A DNA stretch of 45,192 nucleotides from Xinfangfangia pollutisoli (GTDB lineage Bacteria > Pseudomonadota > Alphaproteobacteria > Rhodobacterales > Rhodobacteraceae), in the NCBI RefSeq assembly GCF_020179405.1, contig NZ_JAICBZ010000026.1, positions 1-45,192 of the forward strand, read 5' to 3'. A model generated the notes under the pieces. The model had not been told where the DNA came from. It ran no database searches and saw nothing but the letters and a program-made list of their open reading frames with translations. Of this stretch, positions 1-8,205 are shown piece after piece; the first letter of the stretch is position 1; the number at the start of each line of letters is the position of its first letter. Position numbers and translations under genes: made by a program.

Positions 1-482
1 CGTTCCAGGCAGGATGCGACCAGCGCCATGCCGCGATGGCGCGGCCGCGGCGCCTGCACCTGCGGGCCGGCATCGGTCAGCGCCACCACGCCCACCGCGC
101 CGCCCTGCAAGACCGCGCGCCAGCCGGCCAGCGCCAAAGCCTCGGCCGCCGCGACCGAGCGCAGGCGGCCCTTGGTTCCCCACAGCATCGGCGCGCGGAA
201 ATCGGCGATCAGCAGCAGGCTGCGTTCGCGGTCTTCGTGGAAGCTGCGCACATGCGGGCTGCCCGACCGGGCCGAGGCGGCGGCGTCGATATGGCGCGGG
301 TCGTCGCCTTCGGAAAACGGCCTTATCTCGCGGATCTCATGGCCCTGTCCGCGCCGCCGTGTGGCGGTGGCGCCGGGGCGTTCGGCCAGGCTTGCCGCCT
401 CGCCGCCGATGCGCAGGGCGGCCCCTTCCAGCGCCATCAGCCCCGCGGCACCGATATGGGCGGGGTCGCTGCGGCCCGACAT
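1..482 (-). CDS. DUF58 domain protein (MxaS-like), 3' part outside window
   Basis: The reading frame opens with an ATG at 482 that shares one base with the moxR stop (TGATG) and stays open to the window edge, giving about 160 N-terminal residues. The motif GDDPRHIDAAASAR near residues 59-72 is the typical N-terminal signature of DUF58 proteins, and a VWA-like domain would normally follow it. MoxR-type ATPases and DUF58 proteins are usually encoded together and are thought to act as chaperone pairs. In methylotroph mxa clusters the corresponding genes are mxaR and mxaS, which are needed for methanol dehydrogenase maturation or metal loading. No signal peptide is visible. The gene is the last visible member of the leftward run starting at flhR. 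The family call is secure; the methanol-specific role is inferred from context. Confidence 0.85.
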   Translation of the reverse strand, partial: MSGRSDPAHIGAAGLMALEGAALRIGGEAASLAERPGATATRRRGQGHEIREIRPFSEGDDPRHIDAAASARSGSPHVRSFHEDRERSLLLIADFRAPMLWGTKGRLRSVAAAEALALAGWRAVLQGGAVGVVALTDAGPQVQAPRPRHRGMALVASCLE

Positions 483-1468
483 CACCAGGGCCGGACCTGG
501 GACAGAAGCCGGGCGATCAGATCGCGCGAGGTCAGGCCTTCCGATGTGGCCCGCCAGCCCGGGATCAGCCGGTGCGACAGAACATCCGGCGCCAAAGCCT
601 CGACATCCTCGGGCAGGGCATGGTTGCGGCCCAGCAATGCCGCCCGCGCCCGGGCCGAAGCCGCCAGTGCCAGCGAGCCGCGCGGTGACACGGCATGCGC
701 GACCAGCCCTTCCAGCGGGCCCGAAGGATCGCGCGTTGCCACCACCAGCCGCACGATGAAATCCTTCAGCGCCGGCGCCAGGAAGATGCCGGCCACCGCA
801 TCGCGCGCCGCGGCAATCGCCGTGCCGGGCAGGCGTTCGGCCGGGGGGGCGGGCTGGTGCTGCGCCTCGCCCTCGACCAGATCCAGGATCGCGCGTTCCG
901 CCTCGGCCCCCGGCAGGGCCAGGTCCAGATGCAAGAGGAACCGGTCCAGCTGCGCTTCGGGCAAGGGGAAGGTTCCCTCATGCTCGATCGAGTTCTGCGT
1001 CGCCACGACCATGAACGGATCGGGCAGTTTCCGGGTCGTGCCGCCCGCCGTCACCTGCGCCTCGGCCATCGCCTCCAGCAGGGCCGATTGCACCTTGGGC
1101 GGCGCGCGGTTGATTTCGTCGACCAGCACCAGCTCGTGAAAGATCGGGCCGGGCAGGAAATCGAACCGCCCGCCATCGGGGCGGAAGATCTGCGTGCCGG
1201 TGATGTCCGAGGGCATCAGGTCGGGGGTGCATTGGATGCGGGCAAAGCTGCCCGCCAACCCCGCCGCCAGCAGCTTGACCGCCCGCGTCTTGGCCAGGCC
1301 CGGCGGGCCCTCGATCAGCACATGCCCGCCCGCCAGCAGCGCGGTCATCAGCCGCTCGACCAGCGCCTCATGGCCCACAAGCCCCTGCCGCACCTGCGCG
1401 GCCAGCGCAATCACCGGCTGCAAGGCCGGCGGCGCGGCCGAAGCCTCGCCCTGTCCATCCATCGCCAC
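482..1468 (-). CDS. moxR: MoxR-family AAA+ ATPase (MxaR-like)
   Basis: This is a 328-residue AAA+ ATPase of normal length for MoxR. Walker A is GPPGLAKT (residues 54-61), Walker B is LVLVDE (113-118) followed by INRAPPKVQSALLEAM, and the sensor-1 region reads ATQNSIEHEGTFPLPEAQLDRF around 156-177. The start is GTG at 1468, preceded by GGGGAGGAGA at good spacing; an in-frame ATG six bases later is possible. MoxR proteins remodel or load cofactors into partner proteins, and in mxa operons MxaR is required for active methanol dehydrogenase. Here it sits directly before a DUF58 gene and downstream of the regulatory and small-protein genes. The likely client is XoxF, because no MxaF is visible. 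That client assignment is inference. Confidence 0.93.
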   Translation of the reverse strand: MAMDGQGEASAAPPALQPVIALAAQVRQGLVGHEALVERLMTALLAGGHVLIEGPPGLAKTRAVKLLAAGLAGSFARIQCTPDLMPSDITGTQIFRPDGGRFDFLPGPIFHELVLVDEINRAPPKVQSALLEAMAEAQVTAGGTTRKLPDPFMVVATQNSIEHEGTFPLPEAQLDRFLLHLDLALPGAEAERAILDLVEGEAQHQPAPPAERLPGTAIAAARDAVAGIFLAPALKDFIVRLVVATRDPSGPLEGLVAHAVSPRGSLALAASARARAALLGRNHALPEDVEALAPDVLSHRLIPGWRATSEGLTSRDLIARLLSQVRPW

Positions 1469-1578
1469 GTCTCTCCTCCCCGATCAACGCGTCGTCCTGG
1501 CAGGAAGACTGGCAGGCTTGCCGCCACATGGCCAGAAGGACGGGGGTCAGACTTTCGGATGACCGCCGGGCGCCGCGG

Positions 1579-1953
1579 CTAGAAACACAGCATCTCGGCT
1601 TCGGCCTGGGCCCGGCGCAGATCGGCCAGCATGTTGCGCATGGCCGGGGCGCCGCGGAACATTGCCCCCGCCTCGCCGCCGCCCTGGCGCATGCGCAGCA
1701 CCGTCTCGGCCGAGACGTAATCGTCGAAGGGCAGGATCGAGGCGATCTCGTCGATCGAGCAGGAACAGCGGCGCAGCGCGTCCTGGCTTTGGCCGTTAAC
1801 TGCCATGCAGGCAAAGACATATTCCGCCCGCGCCTCGGTCGGATAGTCATTGGCCTGGGGCGCGGCGGCGGCGGCACCGGCCAGAGACAGGGCAGTGCCA
1901 AGCGCCAGCGCGGGCAGGACCAGGCGGGTCCGGCGGAAGGGGATCGGGTGCAT
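1579..1953 (-). CDS. Small exported four-cysteine protein, unknown function
   Basis: The product is 124 residues with a clear Sec signal peptide (positive MHPIPFRRTR, then a hydrophobic stretch to AAAAA near residue 32). The mature part has four cysteines: one in VFACMAV, two in RRCSCSID and one in the C-terminal LCF. They could make two disulfides or bind a metal. It begins 5 bases after the stop of the preceding exported-protein gene, so the two are surely cotranscribed. moxR follows after 110 bases. I do not recognise the family. From its position between a two-component system and moxR I infer a periplasmic role in methanol oxidation, perhaps in maturation of the dehydrogenase or its cytochrome. 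Confidence 0.78.
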   Translation of the reverse strand: MHPIPFRRTRLVLPALALGTALSLAGAAAAAPQANDYPTEARAEYVFACMAVNGQSQDALRRCSCSIDEIASILPFDDYVSAETVLRMRQGGGEAGAMFRGAPAMRNMLADLRRAQAEAEMLCF

Positions 1954-1958
1954 CGGGC

Positions 1959-2609
1959 CTAATCCTTCAGAAGCTGCAGATGCTCACTATAGCCCTGGGC
2001 CCCGGCCGGAGTATCCGCCTTTAGTTCGAGAACCCGGCCCGGCGTGGCCGCATCATAGGTGATGGTGATCGCCAGATCGGCAAAGCCGCCCATCCGCGCG
2101 CGGTTGGCATCCTGTGCGAAGGGCGTCAGCGTCAGGCTGTGCGGGCCCTGCCCCGCTGCCAGATCGGCTGCCCCAAGCGCCTCGCGGATGCGGTTGCGGA
2201 TGTAGAAGGGGCTGCCGCCGGTCTGGGCCGCCATCACCCGCACCACATCTTCCAGAAACACCAGCAGCACCGGGTTCGGGCCTGCGGAGGAAAACGACAG
2301 ATCGGGCAGGGTCTTGCCGTCTTCGATGCGCTTCAGGACCAGCTGCATCCCATCTTTGGCCGGCGCGGCCAGCAGGTCCAGCCGGCCATCGCCGACCGCA
2401 GCGGGCAGCGCATTGCCTTCGGGGGACGGGGCGGGTGCGCCCTCGGCCGGGGCGGGCAGGTCGCGGCGGAAGCCATAGGCGGCAAGCGGGCCTTCGGCCG
2501 CCTCCGCCCAGACCCCCGGCGCCAGAACCAGATCGCTGAACGCCCCGGCCTGGGCCGTGCCGGCCAGCAGCGGCAGGCTGGCAAACAAGGCAATGAAAAA
2601 AGCTTTCAT
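1959..2609 (-). CDS. Exported protein of unknown function
   Basis: The start chosen is the ATG at 2609, which overlaps the response-regulator stop as ATGA and opens with a textbook signal peptide (MKAFFIALFASLPLLAGTAQA). A longer frame upstream lacks a signal peptide and runs through the regulator gene. The 216-residue product has a mature region rich in small residues and no cysteines. A central segment, FLEDVVRVMAAQTGGSPFYI, looks like an amphipathic helix and is followed by RNRIREAL. I do not recognise a family. It is translationally coupled to the regulator upstream and to the four-cysteine protein downstream. A periplasmic function linked to methanol dehydrogenase is plausible but unproven. 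Confidence 0.78.
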   Translation of the reverse strand: MKAFFIALFASLPLLAGTAQAGAFSDLVLAPGVWAEAAEGPLAAYGFRRDLPAPAEGAPAPSPEGNALPAAVGDGRLDLLAAPAKDGMQLVLKRIEDGKTLPDLSFSSAGPNPVLLVFLEDVVRVMAAQTGGSPFYIRNRIREALGAADLAAGQGPHSLTLTPFAQDANRARMGGFADLAITITYDAATPGRVLELKADTPAGAQGYSEHLQLLKD

Positions 2610-3292
2610 TCGATCTCCTCCAGCGACAGCACGAAGCCCCGGCCGCGCAGCGTGCGCAGCGCCAGACCATAGGGGGCGAAATTCGCCAGCTTGCGGCGCA
2701 GATAGCCCAGATAGACATCGACGACATTCTCGGTCGAGCCGCCATGCGGCGCCCAAAGCGCATCGAACAATTCGCCACGCGTCAGCACCTGCCCGGCGCG
2801 CGCGATCAACAGCGCCAGCAATTCGCCCTCACGCTCGGTCAGGATCACCGGCCGCCCGCTGCCCTGAACGCTGCGCGTCACCGGATCGTAGACCAGCCGG
2901 CCCAGGGCCAGCGGCGCCAGACGCGGCGCGGCGCGGCGCAGTTGCACCTCAAGCCGGGCCAGCAGTTCCGACAGCTGGAAGGGTTTCACCACATAATCCT
3001 GCGCCCCGGCCTCAAGCCCCTCGGCCCGGTCCTCGACCCGCGCCAGCGCCGACAGCATGATCGCGGGCAGGCGCTGGCCCTGGGCGCGCAGATTGGCCAG
3101 CAGCGCGGCACCGCTGTCGTCGCCCAGCATCATGTCGATGATCGCGGCATCGAAGCTTTCGGCGCCGCGCACGGCAAGCTCGGCCTCGGCGACGGTTTCG
3201 GCCCAAAGCGCGGCATGGCCGGCCGCCCCCAGACCGCGCGACAGGACCGAGGCGATATCGGGGTCATCCTCGACGATCAGGATACGGGCCAA
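2606..3292 (-). CDS. OmpR-family response regulator (MxbM/MoxX-like)
   Basis: The product has an N-terminal receiver domain (LARILIVEDD start, phosphoacceptor D53 in AIIDMML, KPF near residue 100) and a C-terminal winged helix in about residues 130-228 (LTEREGELLALLI, VDVYLGYLRRKL). The start is decided by the ribosome site: AGGAGG lies 5 bases before a TTG at 3292. A GTG at 3307 is in frame but has no Shine-Dalgarno sequence. The gene overlaps the end of the kinase gene, so the two form a coupled pair. Methylotrophs use OmpR-type pairs such as MxbDM and MoxYX to control methanol oxidation genes, and this pair sits in a comparable context. The orthology is inferred from context. Confidence 0.9.
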   Translation of the reverse strand: MARILIVEDDPDIASVLSRGLGAAGHAALWAETVAEAELAVRGAESFDAAIIDMMLGDDSGAALLANLRAQGQRLPAIMLSALARVEDRAEGLEAGAQDYVVKPFQLSELLARLEVQLRRAAPRLAPLALGRLVYDPVTRSVQGSGRPVILTEREGELLALLIARAGQVLTRGELFDALWAPHGGSTENVVDVYLGYLRRKLANFAPYGLALRTLRGRGFVLSLEEIE

Positions 3293-4836
3293 GCTTCCTC
3301 CTTCCACAGCGGCAGATCCAGGCGCAGGCGGAAGCCGGGGCCCGGTTCGGGCATCAGCCGCCCATCCGAAGCCTCGGCCACCCAGCGCGCAAGTGCAAGC
3401 CCGACACCGAACCCTGCCCCGGCGGCGGGGCCGCCGAAACCGTCCACCGCGGCGGAGCCGCGGGCGAAGCGGGCGAACAGCCGCTCGGCCTGATCGGGCG
3501 GCAGGCCGGGGCCGGTATCGGCGATCAGCACGCTGGCGCGGTGATCAACGGCGGCGCCGGTCACCGAGATCTCGGCGCCGCGCCCGGCATATTTCGCCGC
3601 ATTCTCGAACAGGCCGGCAAAGACCTGACGCAGCCAGTCGGCATCGCCCCGCACCGACAGGGGCGGCAGATCGACCCGCGCGGTCACGCCTGCGCGTTTC
3701 AGAACCGGGGCCAGATCGGCCAGCGCCGCCGTGGCGGCCTGGGCCAGATCGACCCGGTCCTGCGCGAGGTCCAGATGGCCGCTTTCCGAGCGGGCGATGC
3801 GCAGAATGTCCTCGATCCGGCGGAACAGCCGCTGCGCCCGGGCGCGGATCGTCGCGAAGGCGGCCCGCGCGGCCGGATCGGGCGAGGCCTCGCCCAGTTC
3901 CGCCTCGCCCAGGATCACCGTCAGGGGGGTGCGCAATTCATGGCCGACATCGGCAAAGAACCGGCGCCGGGCGCTGTCGATGCCGGCAAGCCGTGCATTG
4001 GCGGCCGACAATTCGGCGGTCCGGCCTTCGACAATGCCTTCCAGCCGGCCGAAATCCTGCGCCAGCCGGGCGCGGCGGCGGTCGATCCGGGCCGAGATCT
4101 GCCGCAGCCGCGCGAACATCAGCCCCAATTCGTCATGGCCCCGCGCTTGTTCCGGCAGGGCGCCCTGCACCAGCGCCTCGGCCGAGGCGGTGGCCTGGCC
4201 CAGCCGGGCGAAAAGCGGCCGGAACAGCCAGAAATACAGCGCCAGCAACAGAAGCGGCGCCGCCAGCGCCACGGCGATCGCAGCGCTCAGCAGCGGGCGG
4301 CGCAGGGCCTCCATCGCCGAAAGCGCCTGGTCGCGGCGGCGGACTTCCTGCTCGATCTGCGCCGCGGCGACGCCCGGGGCCTGGGCCGCGTAGAAGGCCA
4401 GCGCCGCCTCGGCCGCGGATGAGCCCGGCGTGGCCAGGGCCAGTGCCGCATCCAACTGGCGGAACTGCGCGCGCAGCCGGGCCGGCGCCATGCTTTGGCG
4501 GGCGCGGCGGGTGGCTTCGACCTCGTCCGGGGCGGCGGCCACGTCTTCGGCGACCAGCCGGTCCAGCACATCCAGCGCGCCGATCACCGCCGCATCGCCG
4601 GGCCGCTGGCCGGTGGTCAGCCAGCCCAGCATCCATTCATTGGCGCGCATCGACAGGGTCGCATAGGCTTCGATCCGGTGCTGGGCCGCCATGGCCTCGG
4701 CCGCCAGCGCCCGGGTGCGGCTGAAGCCATAGGCCGCCATCCCCGCCGCGGCCACCGCCAGAAGCGCCAGCAGCAATGCCCCCAGCGCCAGCCGGGCCCG
4801 CAGGCCCAGGCGAAGGGGCGGGCGCCGCCGCGTCAT
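3277..4836 (-). CDS. Transmembrane sensor histidine kinase (MxbD/MoxY-like)
   Basis: The 519-residue protein has a first membrane segment near residues 16-36, a periplasmic region to about 180, a second membrane segment at about 181-204 and a HAMP-like linker. The H-box is FADVGHELRTPLTV with H299. The N-box is LFENAAKYA, the G1 box DTGPGLP, and the G2 box GFGVGLALA. The periplasmic region is helical and alanine-rich, without a recognised ligand-binding fold. The start ATG at 4836 overlaps the stop of the hybrid kinase gene upstream (ATGA), and the cognate regulator follows with overlap. It probably senses a periplasmic C1-related or metal signal; the ligand is unknown. Confidence 0.92.
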   Translation of the reverse strand: MTRRRPPLRLGLRARLALGALLLALLAVAAAGMAAYGFSRTRALAAEAMAAQHRIEAYATLSMRANEWMLGWLTTGQRPGDAAVIGALDVLDRLVAEDVAAAPDEVEATRRARQSMAPARLRAQFRQLDAALALATPGSSAAEAALAFYAAQAPGVAAAQIEQEVRRRDQALSAMEALRRPLLSAAIAVALAAPLLLLALYFWLFRPLFARLGQATASAEALVQGALPEQARGHDELGLMFARLRQISARIDRRRARLAQDFGRLEGIVEGRTAELSAANARLAGIDSARRRFFADVGHELRTPLTVILGEAELGEASPDPAARAAFATIRARAQRLFRRIEDILRIARSESGHLDLAQDRVDLAQAATAALADLAPVLKRAGVTARVDLPPLSVRGDADWLRQVFAGLFENAAKYAGRGAEISVTGAAVDHRASVLIADTGPGLPPDQAERLFARFARGSAAVDGFGGPAAGAGFGVGLALARWVAEASDGRLMPEPGPGFRLRLDLPLWKEEAWPVS

Positions 4837-6227
4837 GCCTTTTCCAGCCCCGCCTGCTGCGCCCCCGGTGGCTCCGCCGGGCCAGCTTGGCCCAAAGCGG
4901 CCTGCATGGCGCGGCGCAGGTCGCCCTCGGCCACCGGCTTTTCCAGGATCGCCACGGCGATATTGCCGGCCTCGGCCCGGATCGCCTTGGCCGATTCCGC
5001 GCTGACGATCAGCGCCGGCAGCGCGCGGCCCAGATCCTCGGTCAGGGCGGTGATGGTCTGAAGGCCGGTCTCTTCGCCATCCAGCCGGTAATCGGTCAAC
5101 AACAGGTCGGGCACCCTGCGGGCCACGGCATCGCGGGCCGCGCCCACGCTGTCGACCGCCTGCACCTCCATCCCCCAGCCGCCCAGCAGGAAGTCATAGG
5201 CGCGGCGCATGACCGGATCGTTTTCAACCACCAGCACCCGGCGCCCGCTGAAATCGCCCGCGGTGCGGCGCTGATGGGCCACGGCGGGCGGCCCCGCCGC
5301 CGGCGCCCCTGCCCCGCCATAGCGCGCCAGCCGCACCCGGAAGCGCGAGCCGCGGCCGCGTTCGGACCGCAGTTCCAGCGCGTGGCCCAGCTGCTGGCAG
5401 GCGCGGCGCACGATCGACAGGCCCAGGCCGGTGCCGGGCTGGTCCTGCCGCGACAGCCGCTCGAATTCCTGGAAGATGCGGTCCTGATCCTTGGCGGCGA
5501 TGCCGGGGCCGGCATCCAGCACTTCCAGCCAGACGCTGTCGCCCGCGCGCCGGATGCCGACCAGAACCTTCTTCTTGGTGGTGTATTTCAGCGCATTGGT
5601 GATCAGGTTCTGCGCGATCTGGCGCAGATAGACCGGGTCGCTTTCCACCGTGACCGACGAGGCCACGAAGCGCAGGTCAATGCCGCGGCTGGTGGCCAGG
5701 GGCTGCATGTCGATGATCAGCCGGCGGAACAGCCGGCCGATCGCCAGGGGCGCGGGGTTCATGCGGAAGCTTTGGCTGTCGAAGCGGGCGATGTCGGACA
5801 GCGCCCGGATCAGTTCCTCGGCGGATTCGAAGGTGGCCGTCAGATGCGAGACCAGATCGCGCTGCATCGTATCGCCGCTGAGCGCGGCCAGTTCGGTCAG
5901 ATGCGACAGGAACAGCTTGGCGGCCGAAAGCGGCTGCAACAGATCGTGGCTGGCCGCGCGCAGGAAGCGCGATTTGGCGCGGTTGGCCTCGTCGGCGATT
6001 TCGCGCGCCTTGGCCAGTTCGGCATTGATCTTGGCCAGATCGGACAGCGCCTGTTCCAGATCGCGGTTGCGCGCCACGACTTCGCGTTCCAGCACCGCCG
6101 CCGCGCGGGTCGCGGCATAGGCGGGGCCGCGGTTTTCCTCGATCCGCTCCAGCCGCTGCATCAGCGCCTGGTTGATGCGCGTCAGCTTGGCAATGGTGCG
6201 GGCAGGATCTTCGGGCAGATCGGCCAT
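4833..6227 (-). CDS. flhS: Soluble hybrid histidine kinase/response regulator (FlhS-like)
   Basis: The start ATG at 6227 overlaps the stop of the FIST gene (TGATG), giving 464 residues. A heptad-rich coiled coil fills about residues 14-85. It is followed by the H-box FLRAASHDLLQPL (H94), N-box QNLITNALKYT, G1 DAGPGIA, G2 GTGLGLSIVRRA, and a C-terminal receiver domain with acceptor D379 in LLLTDY and EKPV near the end. There are no membrane segments and no PAS, GAF or other input domain. In Paracoccus denitrificans FlhS and the LuxR-type FlhR control formaldehyde oxidation genes. The location with a LuxR-type regulator near adhI, fghA and xoxF supports this identity. Input may come from the adjacent FIST protein (inference). 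Confidence 0.87.
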   Translation of the reverse strand: MADLPEDPARTIAKLTRINQALMQRLERIEENRGPAYAATRAAAVLEREVVARNRDLEQALSDLAKINAELAKAREIADEANRAKSRFLRAASHDLLQPLSAAKLFLSHLTELAALSGDTMQRDLVSHLTATFESAEELIRALSDIARFDSQSFRMNPAPLAIGRLFRRLIIDMQPLATSRGIDLRFVASSVTVESDPVYLRQIAQNLITNALKYTTKKKVLVGIRRAGDSVWLEVLDAGPGIAAKDQDRIFQEFERLSRQDQPGTGLGLSIVRRACQQLGHALELRSERGRGSRFRVRLARYGGAGAPAAGPPAVAHQRRTAGDFSGRRVLVVENDPVMRRAYDFLLGGWGMEVQAVDSVGAARDAVARRVPDLLLTDYRLDGEETGLQTITALTEDLGRALPALIVSAESAKAIRAEAGNIAVAILEKPVAEGDLRRAMQAALGQAGPAEPPGAQQAGLEKA

Positions 6228-7357
6228 CAGGGCAGCCCCCGGTCCAGGATCGCCAGGCCCACGAAGGTCTGGTTCACATGGATGCCACCATGCTGTTCGC
6301 CATAGGTGTTGAAGCCCGCGATGCGGTGGTCGCGGCACAGCTGCGCCACGGTTTCCTGCTCGCCCGCCTGTTCCACCGCGATCCGGCGCAGGATGCAGTC
6401 AAAGCCCAGCACCAGCTGCGCCGGCCCCAGCGCCTCCATCCGGTGGCGCAGGCCCTGGGTCAGGCTTTCGGGCCGGCCCAGCGTCAGGATCGCGCCGGTC
6501 TGCAGCGAGGACATCAGGCTGAGCCCGCCCTCGGGCGTCACGCCCGAGATGGCGCGCACGAAATGCCGCCCACCCGCGCGTTCCAGCAGCGGATTTTCCG
6601 CGAAGGCCCGCGGGCCAAGCGCGCTGTCGGCAAGGCCGATCAGGCGGGCATATTCCTCGGCCGCGGGTTCGGCATTGATCTCGCGGATCACCCGGTTTTC
6701 CGGGTCGGCATCGGTCACCACCATCTTCTCGCCCACGGGGACGAAATGGTCGAAGACCACCTCTTCAATGGCGAAATCGGTGTCGATCAGGCAGAACAGC
6801 GCGCTTTCGTCGCGGGTCTCGCCATTCATCGCCAGATGGGTGCGCCCGAAGCGCAGCCCGTCGCCGGCCGAGCCGCCCAGGACCAGAAGCCCCGGCAATG
6901 TGGCATCGACCGTCGTCGTCACCAGTTCCTCGCGACCGCTCATCCCGTCGATCAGCAACAGGCCAAAGCGCGACCTTCCCTCGGTTTCCGGCATCCGGTC
7001 CGAGATCGTGCGCAGCGCGCGCATCCAGTCCAGCGCCGCATGCTGGCGCAGCCGCGACAGCCACAGCGCCTCGGCCCGGAAGGCGCGGGCCGAGAGGGCG
7101 ATGCCGATCACCCGGTCGTCATTGTAGCCGTCGAAGGCAAAGCCGCCGGCCGAGGAACAGGCCAGAACCGTGCAGCCGGGCCCGAACCAGTCGGACAGGC
7201 GCTGCGACAGCGGGGCCACCATCGTGCCATCGGCGGCAAAGATCAGGATCAGCGCGGGCTGGTCTTCGCTGAAGGCCTGGGTCAGCGTCAGCGCGACGCG
7301 CGCCAGATCGCCCTCGGCCGAGGCGACGCGGGCCCGGGGGGCGGCGGTCTTTTCCAT
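6227..7357 (-). CDS. FIST domain sensor protein
   Basis: The 376-residue protein shows the FIST N-terminal domain (about residues 30-225, including TVLACSSAGGFAFDG and LLVLGGSAGDGLRF) and the FIST_C domain (about 226-370, ending with IAGFNTYGEQHGG and NQTFVGLAIL). FIST modules are predicted to bind small ligands, possibly amino acids, and usually occur as sensory inputs for signalling proteins. It is cytosolic: no signal peptide or membrane segment is visible. It sits between the LuxR-type regulator and the hybrid kinase with one-base stop/start overlaps on both sides, so the three are made together. I infer that it supplies the missing input for the kinase; the ligand is unknown and could be a C1 adduct. 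Confidence 0.9.
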   Translation of the reverse strand: MEKTAAPRARVASAEGDLARVALTLTQAFSEDQPALILIFAADGTMVAPLSQRLSDWFGPGCTVLACSSAGGFAFDGYNDDRVIGIALSARAFRAEALWLSRLRQHAALDWMRALRTISDRMPETEGRSRFGLLLIDGMSGREELVTTTVDATLPGLLVLGGSAGDGLRFGRTHLAMNGETRDESALFCLIDTDFAIEEVVFDHFVPVGEKMVVTDADPENRVIREINAEPAAEEYARLIGLADSALGPRAFAENPLLERAGGRHFVRAISGVTPEGGLSLMSSLQTGAILTLGRPESLTQGLRHRMEALGPAQLVLGFDCILRRIAVEQAGEQETVAQLCRDHRIAGFNTYGEQHGGIHVNQTFVGLAILDRGLP

Positions 7358-8058
7358 CAGCGGCTGAACAGACGCGCCTTGTTGGCAAGAAGCGCCGCCT
7401 GCGTCCGGTTGCGCACATTGATCTTGTGCATGATCGCCGCGATATGGGTCTTCACCGTGGCCTCGGTGATCGACAGCTCATAGCTGATGATCTTGTTCGG
7501 CCGCCCGCGGCAGATCTGGCGCAGGATGTTCATCTGCTGCGGCGTCAGCGTGGCGAAATTCTGGATCAGCGCCGTCATTTCCTCGTCTTCGGCGGCTTCC
7601 TGTTCGAACCCGTCGGGCAGGATCGTCTCGCCCGCCCACATCCGGCGGAACGCATCGACCATTTCGGCCCGCGGCAGGCTTTTCGAGATATAGCCGCGCG
7701 CCCCCGCCGCCAGAACTGACGAGACGATCGAGGGCTCGATTTCCGACGAGATCACCGTGACCGTGCCGCGCGGCACCTTGTTGCACAGGCTGACCACGCC
7801 TTCGATCCCGGCCACATCCGGCAGGTTCAGGTCCAGGACCACCGCATCGGGCGGGCCTTCGGCCTGGATGCTGGCCTCGGCGGCGGCCAGGCTCCAGACC
7901 ACGCGGACCCGGCGCAGACCGAAGGCCAGGTTCAGCGTGACCGAAAGCGCCTCGGCCATCAGCGGGTGGTCGTCGACGATCAGAACGTCGCGCACCTGGC
8001 CGCTGCCCAGCCGTGCAACATCGCTGCCGGCCCCGTGTCGCGTCACGCGCTGTTCCAT
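7357..8058 (-). CDS. flhR: LuxR/NarL-family response regulator (FlhR-like)
   Basis: The product is 233 residues: a receiver domain (DVLIVDDHP at 24-32, acceptor D76 in AVVLDLNLP, K near residue 125 in YISKSLP) and a LuxR-type helix-turn-helix at about residues 167-233 (LTPQQMNIL, ISYELSITEATVKTHI). GGGGAGGA lies 7 bases before the ATG at 8058. It is the first gene of the leftward run FlhR-FIST-FlhS-kinase-regulator-two exported proteins-MoxR-DUF58. FlhR activates formaldehyde dehydrogenase and related genes in Paracoccus. Its own upstream region contains the inverted repeat TAAGA-GAT-TCTTA, a candidate autoregulatory site. Confidence 0.88.
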   Translation of the reverse strand: MEQRVTRHGAGSDVARLGSGQVRDVLIVDDHPLMAEALSVTLNLAFGLRRVRVVWSLAAAEASIQAEGPPDAVVLDLNLPDVAGIEGVVSLCNKVPRGTVTVISSEIEPSIVSSVLAAGARGYISKSLPRAEMVDAFRRMWAGETILPDGFEQEAAEDEEMTALIQNFATLTPQQMNILRQICRGRPNKIISYELSITEATVKTHIAAIMHKINVRNRTQAALLANKARLFSR

Positions 8059-8115
8059 GCCACAGTCCTCCCCAAAGCGCCTGCGGACCTCCCCGTCCTG
8101 GCGCTGCGGTCATGT

Positions 8116-8128
8116 TAAGAGATTCTTA
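8116..8128. promoter_or_regulatory. Inverted repeat upstream of flhR, candidate response-regulator site
   Basis: TAAGA-GAT-TCTTA is a perfect 5-base inverted repeat with a 3-base spacer, 58 bases before the flhR start. It includes most of a TTCTTAT element (8123-8129). Related elements occur upstream of the lut-like operon and in tandem upstream of xoxF. NarL/LuxR-type regulators often bind short inverted or tandem heptamers, so FlhR or another local regulator is a candidate binder. The binding is inference. Confidence 0.45.
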
Positions 8129-8137
8129 TCAGAAATC

Positions 8138-8159
8138 GACAGGGTAATTTCGCCCTGTC
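8138..8159. repeat. Hairpin-forming inverted repeat between lutG-like gene and flhR
   Basis: GACAGGG and CCCTGTC form a perfect 7-base stem with an 8-base loop (TAATTTCG) in the 147-base gap between the end of the transporter operon and flhR. No U-tract follows on the minus strand, so it is not a convincing intrinsic terminator. It could be an operator, an attenuator, or an mRNA-stabilising hairpin at the end of the transporter transcript. Confidence 0.4.
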
Positions 8160-8205
8160 CGGCAAATCCTTTGCATCGGCAGGGCCTTGCCGGCGCCGGG
8201 TGCCG

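Noticed and set aside
3292-3307. GTG at 3307 as start of the OmpR-type regulator
   Set aside because: It has no Shine-Dalgarno sequence, whereas the TTG at 3292 follows AGGAGG at ideal distance.
3057-4724. A 555-codon plus-strand open frame
   Set aside because: It is antisense to the histidine kinase and regulator genes, and its translation is low-complexity Arg/Pro/Ala typical of shadows in GC-rich DNA.
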